From Ecdyonurus torrentis (taxonomy: Eukaryota; Arthropoda; Insecta; Ephemeroptera; Heptageniidae): 64,000 bases of DNA. Shown here one piece after another: positions 36,385 through 48,011 of this stretch. Position 1 is the stretch's first letter. The number at the start of each line of letters is the position of its first letter. Below the pieces are notes generated by a model. The model did not search any database. It worked only from the letters and a program-made list of their open reading frames with translations, and had not been told where the DNA came from. A program made the position numbers and the translations under genes. The stretch is taken from contig OX439135.1 of the NCBI GenBank assembly GCA_949318235.1, positions 23,700,957 through 23,764,956 of the forward strand. The letters are read 5' to 3'.

Positions 36385-36806
36385 ACAATTTTGTGCATTT
36401 CAAAAGGAAAGGAAAATGTCCCATTTAGCAAATAACAAACAGGAGGTGGGGGAAGCTAGCATTAAAATAATAGTAATAATTGTTTTATAGATTTTTTTTT
36501 TGTTTTGTTTTGTTTTGTTTTGTAAAATAATATTAGTAAAATTAATTGAATTTCAATTTGTTTACGGGTGCTACTTTACAAGAAAGGTCAGAAATATTCC
36601 ACAGATGATTCTTCAATAAAAAATATTGCTGCACATATTAAAATAAAACAAATAAGTAATTGCAGTTCTGCACATTTATTCCTATAAATTTTGAATTAAA
36701 ATAACCATTGGGCTGGCTTGTAAAACATATTATAACAGTTTTTACAAACGGTCGCTAAAAAATAAAATAAATACTTATAATTAGAATAATATTAGATTAA
36801 AAATTG

Positions 36807-36850
<44 letters not shown>

Positions 36851-37279
36851 GCCCTAATCTTTGTCTTTTTTAAATACTACTTTTTTACACGTCTTAAATT
36901 TACTATATAACTTCAGTAATTTCATTTCCGCAAAAGTATTACATAGTAAAAAAATTACTGTTAAAAATACGTTTATTCCTATAAATTACTTCCCATCAAT
37001 CAAATATATTTTTTAATAGTGAAATAAATCATTTAATTTTTACAAATCTTTTAGATAAAGTTGCTATTTAAGTATTTATATTGCATTTTCAACTGAAGAA
37101 GCACCAATTTTAATTTGACGATTTTTATTTTCTCCCTATATAAAGGCACTCGAAATTTGTCAAACGTAACAAGGAGAGGCGATAATAACGATATCACCTG
37201 TCAATAATTATGACGTGGAATATTTCTATTAGAAGTCAAGTGGATGTGTAATGTACCGGTAGCATTTCAAAATTACATT
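36385..37279. other. AT-rich spacer with poly-A
   Basis: (TTTTG)n at 36500-36522 and an A run of about 43 at 36807-36849. No gene. Confidence 0.45.
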
Positions 37280-37575
37280 GGTTGCACGTTGCACTCATAT
37301 TTAAGAGACGCTATTTTGTTGGTCAGAAATACATAGGCCAGCATAGGAAGAACGTAATTTTGAATTTTTTTTAATAGCAAAAGAAGCTTCAAACTTCTAT
37401 CAAAGTCTTATTTCTAGCTCCTAATAAGTTAGAAAAATATGAGAAAAATTCGATCTGTTGAAATAAACTCTTTTTATGTGAAAAAGTAGGAGAAATGATA
37501 TTTCCCCTATGCTGGACAATGTATTAGGCACCACAAACATGGCGACAAAGCGCAAGGATGTGCAAGGGGTCTATA
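37280..37575. mobile_element. MITE family A copy 5
   Basis: GGTTGCACGTTGCACTCATA ... GATGTGCAAGGGGTCTATAG. Confidence 0.8.
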
Positions 37576-37664
37576 GTAAAATTGGTAAAATTGCAGCAGG
37601 AAATCTAAATTGAAAATAATAACAATAATAATTTATAAAAAAAATAATAATAAATAAAAGTTTA

Positions 37665-37706
<42 letters not shown>

Positions 37707-38153
37707 TCAGGACCTAAATACTAGTGTAAAATAATTTTTGAATTCTAAAGCATTTAAAAAACAAAAATTTTATAAATGTGACAATAAAAATACAATTCTA
37801 AGAATAGACATAAACTATAGTAGATAAAATTTAGGTTGACAATTAAGTTTGGTGATGAATGCACAGTTATTTAATATGAGATACGGTATCTTTTTTAGAA
37901 AAGTTAAAAACAATAATAATATTACTATAATGTTACATAATATTTTGATTGAAAGGAAGTAGTATACAAAACCACATAATAGAAAAATACGGAAACAGAA
38001 CTATATAGCACCCAAAGCCTAGGCTTTGATAAAAAAAAAAAATGCATTTTGATATTTGTTTGTTGTATTAAAATTATATTATAAATTATTATTTATACGT
38101 GTCAATTTTCAACATTTACTCTTTTAAACACTGATCTATGCTTTAACAATTTC

Positions 38154-38185
<32 letters not shown>

Positions 38186-38273
38186 CATTTGTTTCTTTTG
38201 GTATTGCATGGTTTCACTCAAAAATTAAAGCCTGCACTTCGACGCTATAAAAGTTAGAGTGTACTCTCTGCTC
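37576..38273. other. AT-rich spacer
   Basis: T runs at 37671-37701 and 38157-38185. No gene. Confidence 0.45.
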
Positions 38274-38590
38274 TATAGGGTGTATGCGCATGACGTCATT
38301 CTGAATGCTTTTCGATGCTCTTCTTGAGCAATTGCTCAGCATAGGACATAGGACAAACGTAATTTTTGGCTATTTTCTTTGGAAAAATATATATTTTTTT
38401 TGGTTACTATTATTTTTCTTGCATACTTGAAAAAGTAATTCAACCTGGTTAACAGCGTCAAGACTCTAAAAAAAATGGCTAACAAGTAAGTATTTTTAAA
38501 CTGGAAAATGAGTCATTTTCCCTTACCGGCCAATGTTATTTAGTACTCACTTATGACGTCGACTTTAACATGAATGAAACCACCCTATAT
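38274..38590. mobile_element. MITE family B copy 5
   Basis: TATAGGGTGTATGCGCATGA ... AACATGAATGAAACCACCCT ATA. Confidence 0.8.
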
Positions 38591-38622
38591 CATTTCTACT
38601 CTAACTCTGAGTACCCTTATAC

Positions 38623-39507
38623 CAGGGTTTCTCAACCTTTTTAAGCTGCGGAGCACTTTTAGGAGTAAGGAACGCCCACGGAGCACTGGGGGGCTTGGGG
38701 GCGCAGCCACCCAAAAAAGCCCGCCGCAGGCGCGATTTTTTTTCCAACCACGTGACCGTTTTTAGGCAATTTCAGTAAATTTGAGTGAACATAATTTCAA
38801 GATGGTTAATATTCACCCCATTAAAACCGTAGCTAAAATTACAGCTTTAAATTTTAGAAATATAATGGAATCAAGGAAAAAATTAAGTAATAAATTTGTA
38901 ACTACGAAGCAGAAATTGTATGGTTAATTGAAAAATATTATAATATAAATTATTTTTAAAAGCGTAATTTTGAACATTTCTAAACTACTTTACGAATTTA
39001 AATGTTATTTTGAGAAATGCTATTTTTCTGAAAATATTTGGTAGTAAATAGTAATAGAACTGTCACAAATACTGCCTCCTAGCTGTTAAAAAAAATCAAA
39101 ACGATTCTCAGGCAAAAAATTGAAAAATTAACATGAGTTTATATTTTGGAAAAATTAGGCTGCTTGGAAAATACAATATTGTCCTTAGTTTCAACCTTCA
39201 GTATTTACTGAAAGTTTGAACTAAGGACTAAGGACCAAATTTCAAAATTAAACTAAAATGACGCAGCTTAAATTAAATAAATTGTTACTAAAACATAACA
39301 GGTATTATCCAGAAACACAATATTCATGGAATTTGAGACATTTTGTACTGTATTGTTTAAAAATTATAAATATATAAATATTTTTTTTTTTCAATTTATT
39401 TATTTATTTTTATTTTTTTCTTTTTACTTCTTCCTATATTCCGGGGAGCACCTGAAACCATCTCGCGGAGCACCAGTGCTCCGCGGAGCACCGGTTGAGA
39501 AACCCTG
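38623..39507. mobile_element. hAT-type MITE with perfect 8-bp target duplication
   Basis: CAGGGTTTCTCAACC at the left and GGTTGAGAAACCCTG at the right are 15-base perfect inverted repeats of the classic hAT type. The flanking CCTTATAC (38615-38622 and 39508-39515) is a perfect 8-bp duplication. Subterminal GCGGAGCAC repeats occur at both ends. The 885-bp interior has no transposase ORF. Confidence 0.93.
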
Positions 39508-39515
39508 CCTTATAC

Positions 39516-40250
39516 TCTACCAAAAGTGACCAAAAAAAAAAAAAAAAAATGATAATAATAATAAAGAAAAAAAAAATCTATTGACTTTATTTTTATTATT
39601 TTACAAATTTCAAGATACTTTATCCTACTGTGCAAAATTTAAGATTTTTCTTTCTTTACGACGTTTTAGTCAACCCACAGTAGCTAATTTTCCGTATTAA
39701 ATTCATAATGCCTTTTTTAGTATTATTATTTAACGAAATAAAAATAGAAGAATGTACAAATGTTTTAACACTGCACGTAAAGATAACGGTGCTTCATATT
39801 TACCACTGCTAACAGAGAGTTTAGTATTGCACAAAACTTTACTGATATTATATATAGCTTATCTAATAGAGTATAACTAATATGGTGCCAAATATATTTA
39901 ATAAGGTCCATAATTCATTATCTAATTATATAATTCTGGACTTTATAAATATAAGGATCGACTCGGATATTATTGTGAAATATTATAAAAAAATGATAAG
40001 TTATCAAATTTGATTTATAGAGACGAGGACGATTGTATGTTCTATACAATTTTAGTTATGATATTATTTGGTTGAAATTATTAATATTTCTTTTAATATC
40101 TAAAAAAATCTTTACTATGATAATGCAATAAAGCATTTTTTTTAACGGTGGTTACGTGTGAAAAAATCGAATGCGTGCGATAATACGGCATTGTGGGACC
40201 ACTTTATATCAAATATTTATATTTTTTTATTTAATTTTTTATTTATTTAG
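39516..40250. other. AT-rich spacer
   Basis: No coding signal. Confidence 0.4.
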
Positions 40251-40452
40251 AGAAATTGTAGAGGAACTACAGAGAATTACGTGGAATTCAAATTACGAAT
40301 ACAAATTAGTTTTATTATTATTTATTATATTTATTGCTATTTATATTATTACTCTTTTAGCTAGAGTAAAAATGAAAATAATTCAAGGATACGTGAACAG
40401 TAATTTTTTACTGCTGGATAAAATAATTTTGCTATGTAGAAAAAAAAAATAA
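40251..40452 (+). CDS. Possible plus-strand terminal exon with a membrane segment
   Basis: A strong acceptor-like site (long T-rich tract, then TTATTTAG) precedes an open frame ending at a stop: EIVEELQRITWNSNYEYKL, then a hydrophobic stretch of about 21 residues (LVLLLFIIFIAIYIITLLAR), then a basic KMKIIQGYVNSN. The hydrophobic part is encoded by very AT-rich DNA, where such residues arise by chance, so this may be fortuitous. No upstream plus-strand exon is seen. Family unknown. Confidence 0.2.
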
Positions 40453-40892
40453 ATAAAAAAAAAAAAAAAAAAAAAAAAAAAATCGGACGATTTACAAATA
40501 AATAGTTTCATTATTTATTTCTACTTTCCCAGATAAATATAATATGAATTTTCCACCAAAATCTTTGTTTTCGTACATCCAAATTTATTGCAATTAAACA
40601 AAAGTAATTATTACACACGTATCGCATAAAATAAAATAAATAAATCACTGCGCAAACGAGATGAGAGTTTATTTAAAACAAAAGCAATCCCTCCTCACCC
40701 CTTTTCTTGGATTCTAATCAAGTTATAGAAATAAAATTTAACACGTATTAACTTCACCTGTAAATCACCTTTGATCACCTGTAAAATTTTGGTGCTTTGT
40801 GGAAAATTGTTTGAGAAAAGCGGGAGCCTCCGGTTTTAAAAATCTCCGATTCGTTTTAAATATTATTTTTATACATTTAAATATCACTTCTT

Positions 40893-41162
40893 TACACGGA
40901 AAGAATAAATTAAGTAATTTATGCTGCATTTATGTCATTATAGAATAAATTATGCTGAATTAGAACACATATTATATATAATATGATATGATATAATATC
41001 TGTATTGTATAATATAATAACAGCCTAATATTTTAGCTATGTATGTATTTATGTATGTATAACATAGTTATTATGCAGTATAGCATAAATTATGCTGTAT
41101 TAAACAAATTATGCTGAAAATGAGCTAGCATAATTATTACGTGTTTATTTTTGTCCGTGTAA
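40893..41162. mobile_element. MITE family F, best copy (TTTACACGGA termini)
   Basis: Left TTTACACGGAAAGAATAAAT and right ATTTTTGTCCGTGTAAA are inverted. The interior is built of AGCATAAATTATGCTG-type words. Relatives at 8793, 47530 and 63558. Confidence 0.75.
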
Positions 41163-41720
41163 AAACTGAAAATTACCCCATTCTCTCGTAAAATTAAAAT
41201 CAAACTTTAAAAAATAATTTAGAAATAAAAAAGTAAATTATGTCAATAATGAAATAAATCAATAACCACTTCAGGAAAATGGTATACAAAAATAAAAAGC
41301 GTCTCCCCTTTGCAAGCCATGTGTTACCCACGTGTGTTCATTCATTCTCAAACATTCCATTGTAACGGTCAAACAATAGAAAGAATGTCTTGAATGGAAA
41401 TATTTTTATTTGTCTTTTCACCGACCTGTCTATATAGCAGAAATTTGTCATTTATTCCAAATATAAAAACATTAGTCAGACCTCTCAAGAATTATTTGTC
41501 AACGTTATTTATTTTGAAATTTACTGATACAAATAAATAGATAAATAAATTTTCAATATACTATTTTTATTATTCTCACATTCAAACGGGAAATATTCTG
41601 TCATACGCTAATTTAAATGTAGGTAATTTCTCAGAAATATAGTTTTTCTTTCATGCACAAAGTTAAAACATTTTATTATAATAAAATTAAAATAAGGCGT
41701 AAAAATTTCAATTGCAACTT

Positions 41721-41759
<39 letters not shown>

Positions 41760-42124
41760 CAGGCGATTTTAAATTACCTACTAGCTGATTTTTAAATAAA
41801 ATGTTTTATATTTCTTTGATATTTTCAAAACAAATTAATGTACAAAACAATAGTTTGTATTGTTTGGAATGATTTTTATAAAACATTTATTCAATTTAAC
41901 AGATTTTAGTTCTTTAGGCTTTAAATTTCAATAAAAATGCGTTTTTTATTTTTTTCAGTTCTTTTTGTTTTCATTGTTTTGAGTGTGCCTCATTCAAATT
42001 CCACGGTTTGTAATGAATTGTTTTCTTAAAAATTGGAAGTACCGCAATGCTAAATGGAAAATAAGAATCCCCCACTTTTTTCCAGCGCACTTTTAATGAA
42101 GCTTATCGGTTTAGCGCGCGGGGA
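41163..42124. other. AT-rich spacer
   Basis: An A run of about 37 lies at 41721-41757. No gene. Confidence 0.4.
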
Positions 42125-42290
42125 GACGCGGGGAAAGCTAAGGGTCTCCTAATTCAACATTACGCTTATGAGGAAAAATACGCTTTTTTCCTACTTTTGA
42201 GAAAGCTACTACACCAATTCCGAAGATATTTAAATGAGAAATGACTAGACATACTTTTACGTGTTTTAAGACAAAGAAATTATTTTAATA
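42125..42290. repeat. Dispersed repeat shared with 9785-9950
   Basis: GGGAAAGCTAAGGGTCTCCT, TTTTGAGAAAGCTACTACAC and TTTAAATGAGAAATGAC in the same order as 9785-9950. Confidence 0.6.
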
Positions 42291-42569
42291 TATATTTTTA
42301 CACCGATAACCTCCATTGCGATAAACGTCATCACCATTAACAAGCATTAAGAAAAAAGTATAACAGAAATATTATTATAATATTGCTTTATGGTAAGAAT
42401 ATTTTTCATTTACAAATTAGTTTTATAGGTAAAAAGCAATTTAACTTTAATAGACACGTAAACTGAAAACGTAATATAAAATTAGTACCAATAAATGGAA
42501 AGAAAACGTAGGTAGGTACAGGTAATTTCTAAATAGGCTAATTAAACAGGTCCTTACGTAGGTTTATAT

Positions 42570-42844
42570 TATAGGGTGTGGTGTATGCATTCATGTTAAA
42601 GTCGACGCCATGTTGGATAACTCAATAACATGAGTGGCATAAGAAAATAACTCATTTTGCCAGTTTAAAAACACTATGCAATATTTTTGAGAGCATTGAT
42701 GCTGTAAATATGTTGAATTATATCTCAAGTATGTAAGGAAAATTACCTAAAACGAAATTTGTCTTATGCTCAGCAATGTTATTTACTTCTCCAGTATTGC
42801 CTCCAAGCGCATTAAATATGACGTAATCCGCACACACCCTATAT
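42570..42844. mobile_element. MITE family B copy 6
   Basis: TATAGGGTGTGGTGTATGCA ... GACGTAATCCGCACACACCC TATA. Confidence 0.8.
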
Positions 42845-43487
42845 CAGCCCTATATATAATAAAAAAAAATAGACAGGTGTAGAACAATTACCATAAACGT
42901 ATATTTATACTAAATACATTTTTAAAATGCATGGAATGTTAGAATTTTTATTAATTCCCAAAAAAAAAAAAAAAAAAAATAGAAACACAAATATGATTTA
43001 AGATAAAAAGTAAAATTTCTAAGAAATAACATAAAAAATGTTTTTAAAAATCGCGTGAGTTTATCAAATAATAAAATAATTTAGGATCATATAAATTTCT
43101 CTAGAAAAATTATATTAAAAAATTGGCTATATCTAATTAACCGCTTCTTTATATTATAAATATTTTTATTTTATTATTATAATATAAAAATTTGGCTCAT
43201 AGATGCTCTAAGGAATACACAGACGAATTAGTAAACACGTTTTTAGATATAGAGAAGTAGAAAATCAAAATAAATTTTTTGAGACCTTAAAAGTTAAATA
43301 GCGATTGTAATTTTTCATTTCACGGTTCTATTATATATATATTTTTTAATGAAATTTTAATATAACGGTTACCACATTTAAAATAATCTATATAGTGTTG
43401 TTGAAAATAAAAGTCCCTTTATTTGTGTTAGGTATCTGCCCAAAAAATTAACACAGGATATAAGGTGGAAGGAACGTTACGTATGAT
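42845..43487. other. AT-rich spacer
   Basis: An A run lies at 42960-42979. No gene. Confidence 0.4.
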
Positions 43488-44087
43488 TATAGGGTGTATC
43501 CGGATGACGTCATACTGAATGCGCTTCGACATTATACTGGAGCAATGTATAACATTACTCAGCATATAGGGTGGTTTCATTCATGTTAAAGTCGACGCCA
43601 TAAGTGAGCGTTAAATAAAATGGGCCAGTTTGCCACATTTTGCCAGTTTAAAAATACTTCGCAATATTTTTGAGAGCAATGATGTTGTTAGAAGGTTGAA
43701 TTAGTTTATCAAGTATGCAAGAAAAATAATGACAACAAAAAAAGTAGCTAATTTTCCAAAGAAAATAGCCAAAAACTACATTTATCCTATGCTGAGCAAA
43801 GTTATTCATTGCTCAAGAAGAGCATCGAAAAGCTTTCAGAATGACGTCATGTGCATAGAACAAACGTGGTTTTTGGCTATTTTCTTTGGATACATTTTTA
43901 TTTATTATCATTATTACTATTTTTCTCGCATACTTGAATTCAACCTGTTATCACTATCAGCATCAATGCTCTCAATGAATATTGCGAAGTACAGGTACTT
44001 TAAAACTGGCAAAATGTGGTATCTTGCCGGACCATTTTATTTAGTGATCCTACATTGCATCAACTTTTACATGCATACACCCTATAG
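43488..44087. mobile_element. Composite of nested family B MITEs
   Basis: Starts TATAGGGTGTATCCGGATGA. A second TATAGGGTGGTTTCATTCAT begins at about 43565, and an internal AGAATGACGTCATGTGCATA at about 43838 is another end. The right terminus is ACATGCATACACCCTATAG. It looks like one copy inserted in or recombined with another. Confidence 0.7.
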
Positions 44088-44678
44088 CCGTATTTATTTA
44101 GAGAGTCCACTCTAAAAAGATAGGTACCGTCTTACCTGAGTTGAACAGGTAACCGGAAGTTGGTCGTGGTTAAGTTAAAGGAATGTTTTTTGCTTACGAA
44201 AATTAGCATCATTAATGCACTAGTTAGCCCAGGGTGATATCACCCCTCCCCTCCCCCCGTAATAATAATACAACCTTCAACCTTATCTCTTTTTTTTTTT
44301 CTATTACGTTCATATAGTCGTATCGAAAAAATAATTACAGATACCACGAGTAAATTTATTGAAGAATACTTTGAAATTGGTAGAGAAATAAATAAGTATA
44401 ACATGGAACTTTATTTATAATTTATAAATATAGAAAAAAAATTTAAATAAAATAATTATTTCAGGCAAAGCTCTCGCACAAAAAAAAAAAGAAAGAAAGA
44501 AAAAAAAAAAAAAAAAAGCAAAAAAAAAAAAAAAAAAAAGCAAAAGCAAACAACTTGGCCGAAAAAAAAAAGTATAGGTTCTTATGAGGACACTTGGTGA
44601 TCTCCCATTATTTGGACAACTTTTCTATATTTATGTGAGTTTGTAATTTAGCGCCTGGTTTTTACATTGAAAATTACC
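44088..44678. other. Spacer with A-rich low complexity
   Basis: A isolated consensus donor (CAG|GTAAGA on the minus strand, 44133-44143) has no accompanying coding frame. A-rich GAAAG/CAAAA low complexity at 44480-44570. Confidence 0.4.
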
Positions 44679-44944
44679 GTCATTTTGTTGGTCAGGAATA
44701 CATAGACCAGCATAGGAAAAATTCATTTTTATATTTTTAATAGCAAAAGAAGCTTTAAACCACAATCAAAGCCTTATTTTTAGCTCCTAATAAGCTCGAA
44801 GAATATGAGAAAAATTCGTTCAGTTGAAATACATTTTTTTTTTATGTGAAAAATTAGGAGAAATGTTTCCCCTATGCTGGGCAATGCATTATAGGCACCA
44901 CTAACATGGTGACAAAGCGCAAGGATGTGTAGGGGGTCTATATA
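44679..44944. mobile_element. MITE family A copy 6
   Basis: ACCGTCATTTTGTTGGTCAG ... AAGGATGTGTAGGGGGTCTA TA. Left terminus decayed. Confidence 0.75.
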
Positions 44945-45589
44945 AATCAATAAAAAAAAAATGAAAAAAAAAAAAACGAACTGTTTTAAGAATTAAAAAA
45001 GTTATGTTTGAAGCTAATTCTCACCACCACAAAGATATATCGAATCGAAGCGTATATAACTTTGTGGCTGGCAGTTTATTTATACTACCATGATATAATA
45101 ATCTAATTATATAATGTTAAATCTAATTATATCAACTGATAATACATTATGTAATCTACTTATGCAATAACACATAATTTGTACATGAATTTTTAATTGC
45201 CATCTCAATTAAAAATATACTTAGAGGGTAAAGTCCTGGAGCAGTAATTCCAATATGTAATAAATTTGATTGCATTTAAGACCCTCATTGACATATGTTA
45301 ATGACATTTTACGTGTTATTTAAATTGAAAAAGTCGAGTCCTAATTGTTGGCACTTTGAGAAATATTGAGTGGAAATCATTTTTGATGCCAATGTGAGTC
45401 TATAATCTAATCATATACCCTGGGTGTTCAAAAATTTCAGAAGTCTCTATAGCTTTTTTTGGTTGAGGAGTTAGTAATTTTTTTAAAGGAATAGAACACT
45501 TTGGACATAAAAAATGTCTAGTATACTAACATACCTAAATATCAACGTTGATTTGACCGGAGTCATTGATTTCTAATTTATTTTACATT

Positions 45590-45745
45590 TACAATGTGTG
45601 AAGGTGAGAATAATCCAGTACCAATAATGTCAGAAACTGCAGATGGTATACAGAGGGATCACAAACTGAGCACTTTGCGCACAATGTTAGCTGTGCCAAG
45701 AACTGCAGCTTTCTGCATGACACGTAAATGCCTGTCATCGAGGTT
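45590..45745 (-). other. Possible decayed coding fragment
   Basis: The composition is more complex than its flanks. The minus strand reads ENLNLDDRHLRVMQKAAVLG, then TANIVRKVLSL, a stop, then SLCIPSAVSDIIGTGLFSP. The plus strand is also open. It resembles a fragment of a transposon-type protein but I cannot name it. Confidence 0.25.
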
Positions 45746-46117
45746 CAAATTTTCTATTTATTATTATTATTATTTTTTTTTTAATTTGCCAAACTTAATT
45801 TTTTTTTCCTGTTCTGGTCAATCGATGTTATTTACAACTCAAGTATAGCTAATAGAAGCGCAAACTAACAAGTGAGTTAAATCACCCAAATAAATTTCAT
45901 CATTCAAAAAATTTCACGCTTAAATTGAAAGGAGGCGCTAAATTTAAATTGGCAAATATATGAATTCAATCGTGTGTACATAATATTTTATTTTTGACGT
46001 ACGCAATATACTAATATATGAAAACTAATATTGAATCCCATGTAATCAAATGTATATTGCGTAACGCTATTACTGCTCCGTGAGAATAATAACAGGCCAC
46101 GAATGTGTCAAAGTATG

Positions 46118-46455
46118 TTAAAGCCATAGACCACATAAAACAACATGTAATTTTTAATGAATAGACACGAAATGTTATCTTCAAAACTGATGACAATTTT
46201 TACCAGAATGTTAATGTAGCCCCACGAGAGTACGTGAAAATACTGTAAGCAATATGCGGGCCAATTCATGTTTATGACGTCAGAAACATGCAAAAATTAG
46301 TATGGAAATGTTGTGCGGGTTACATAAATCGAAATTTCTAATCACTGCTACGGAGCTACAGTTGGGTTTTGAGACAAACTAAAGTTATTTATGTAAGTCC
46401 CATCAAGTGTTTTGTGATATAAATGCTTATGTTTTTCTCTGATCTATCCCTTCAA
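46118..46455. mobile_element. TTAA-flanked MITE family E copy 1
   Basis: TTAAAGCCATAGACCACATA at one end and TCTGATCTATCCCTTCAA at the other. Contains GTAGCCCCACGAGAG and TTTATGACGTCAGAAA. An inverted second copy is at 52189-52530. Confidence 0.75.
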
Positions 46456-47529
46456 TAAAAAAGAAAAAAGTGAGATACGTAATTAAAGACTAGGTAAAAC
46501 CATAACATAGATTAAGAGAGCACGTGTGTAATAATGTTACAGTTTTTTTTAATAATAATAATAAAAAATAAAATAGAACGCCATAGGATTAAAATATTAA
46601 TCTTATCTATAAGCTCACAATGAATAACCGATCGTTAGGTAATCAATACTTTAATGCACCAATGTAACTTTACAATACTTATTTCGCCGTATATCCCATT
46701 TCTTTAAGGTGCTACTTCTTTTATATTAAAGACACATGATACATAAAAGAGGCCATCTAAAAATAGTCACAAAGGTCCTAAATACACGATTTTTGATGCT
46801 TGATCTAAAACCATGCTATTTTTAGAAAAACGTATCATTTTGATATACGGATCCAAAAGAAATAACGTAATTTATGCTCATGTTCTTATATATTTTTTGG
46901 GAATTAAATGAATTGGAGATACAACATAATTGTTATACTATTCAGTATAATTATTATTCAGTACTGTCAACTGGGGTGACTTTGAACACAATTATTTCTG
47001 TCTTGGGAGCTCATTTTAGAAATTTGAAGAATCTTACTATACTTCAAATTTGTTTGTTTTTTTTAATCTAAATGACATGTTTCAAAATTTTGAAATGAGT
47101 GCCTAAAGTAGAGATAAATGGGCGTTCAAAGTCACCCCGGGTTGATTGTAACACATAAATATGGATTTAAATACTTATGAAAGCTGACTTTATTATTATA
47201 CGTACGTACCAGATATTTTTTTGGAGCGATGAAAAAAATGATGGTTGAATACAGTTAAAAAATAGAAGTAAAATACAAGCAAAGAAATATATATCAATAA
47301 ATGAATGATGATAAATAAATGAGTATGAAATGGTACGAAAAAAAACTTACCTACATGATAGCCTTGATTTTAAACAGTAATCACATAATAATACTATTTT
47401 GCATTATATTATCGAAAGAAAAAGCAAGAAAATTATTAATAATAAATTAAATTATTATTAAAATTAATAAGAAACAATAAAAAGTGAACATAAGTAATTC
47501 GACACATACAATATTCGATGCTCAAAAAT
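46456..47529. other. AT-rich spacer
   Basis: Contains a lone consensus donor (ATGTAG|GTAAGT, minus strand, at 47350-47351), discussed in the findings. No assignable gene. Confidence 0.4.
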
Positions 47530-47706
47530 TGATACGTAATAATTATGCTAGCTCATTTTTAGTTAATTTGTTAAATACAGCATACATAACTAAAAGCATA
47601 AATATTATGTTGTTTAGTATAATTATTTATTTTGTTCTAATTTAGCATCATTTATGCTATATGACATGAATCGAGCATAAATTACGTAATTATGCTTTTC
47701 GTGTTT
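47530..47706. mobile_element. MITE family F copy 3 (inverted)
   Basis: ACGTAATAATTATGCTAGCT ... TTACGTAATTATGCTTTTCG TGT. Weaker version of 40893-41162. Confidence 0.6.
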
Positions 47707-47787
47707 ATAAATTTCATGATATTAAATATAATTGTTAATAAATGGGATAAATAAATAAAAATATTAAAAATTTAAATTCTGCATTCC

Positions 47788-47789
<2 letters not shown>

Positions 47790-47853
<64 letters not shown>
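47790..47853. repeat. GA microsatellite
   Basis: 64 bases of pure (GA)n. An A run of about 41 follows at 47970-48010. Confidence 0.98.
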
Positions 47854-47854
<1 letters not shown>

Positions 47855-47974
47855 GCACGTGGACACACTTCTTTATATACAAACACAAAAATATTTTAAT
47901 TATTGTACCACGAAAATCATACGATGGAGACACATGCGTGCGTGCTCACGTAGGCTTATTAGTTTCGGCATATT

Positions 47975-48010
<36 letters not shown>

Positions 48011-48011
<1 letters not shown>

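Noticed and set aside
36797..36849. Long poly-A runs as polyadenylation or retrogene tails
   Set aside because: Runs of A or T are scattered on both strands everywhere and none follows a recognisable processed gene.
43729..44115. 128-codon plus-strand frame
   Set aside because: Lies entirely within nested family B MITEs; chance frame.
44130..44200. Strong minus-strand donor CTCAG|GTAAGA
   Set aside because: No plausible acceptor or coding frame precedes it; treated as chance or an untranslated exon that cannot be supported.
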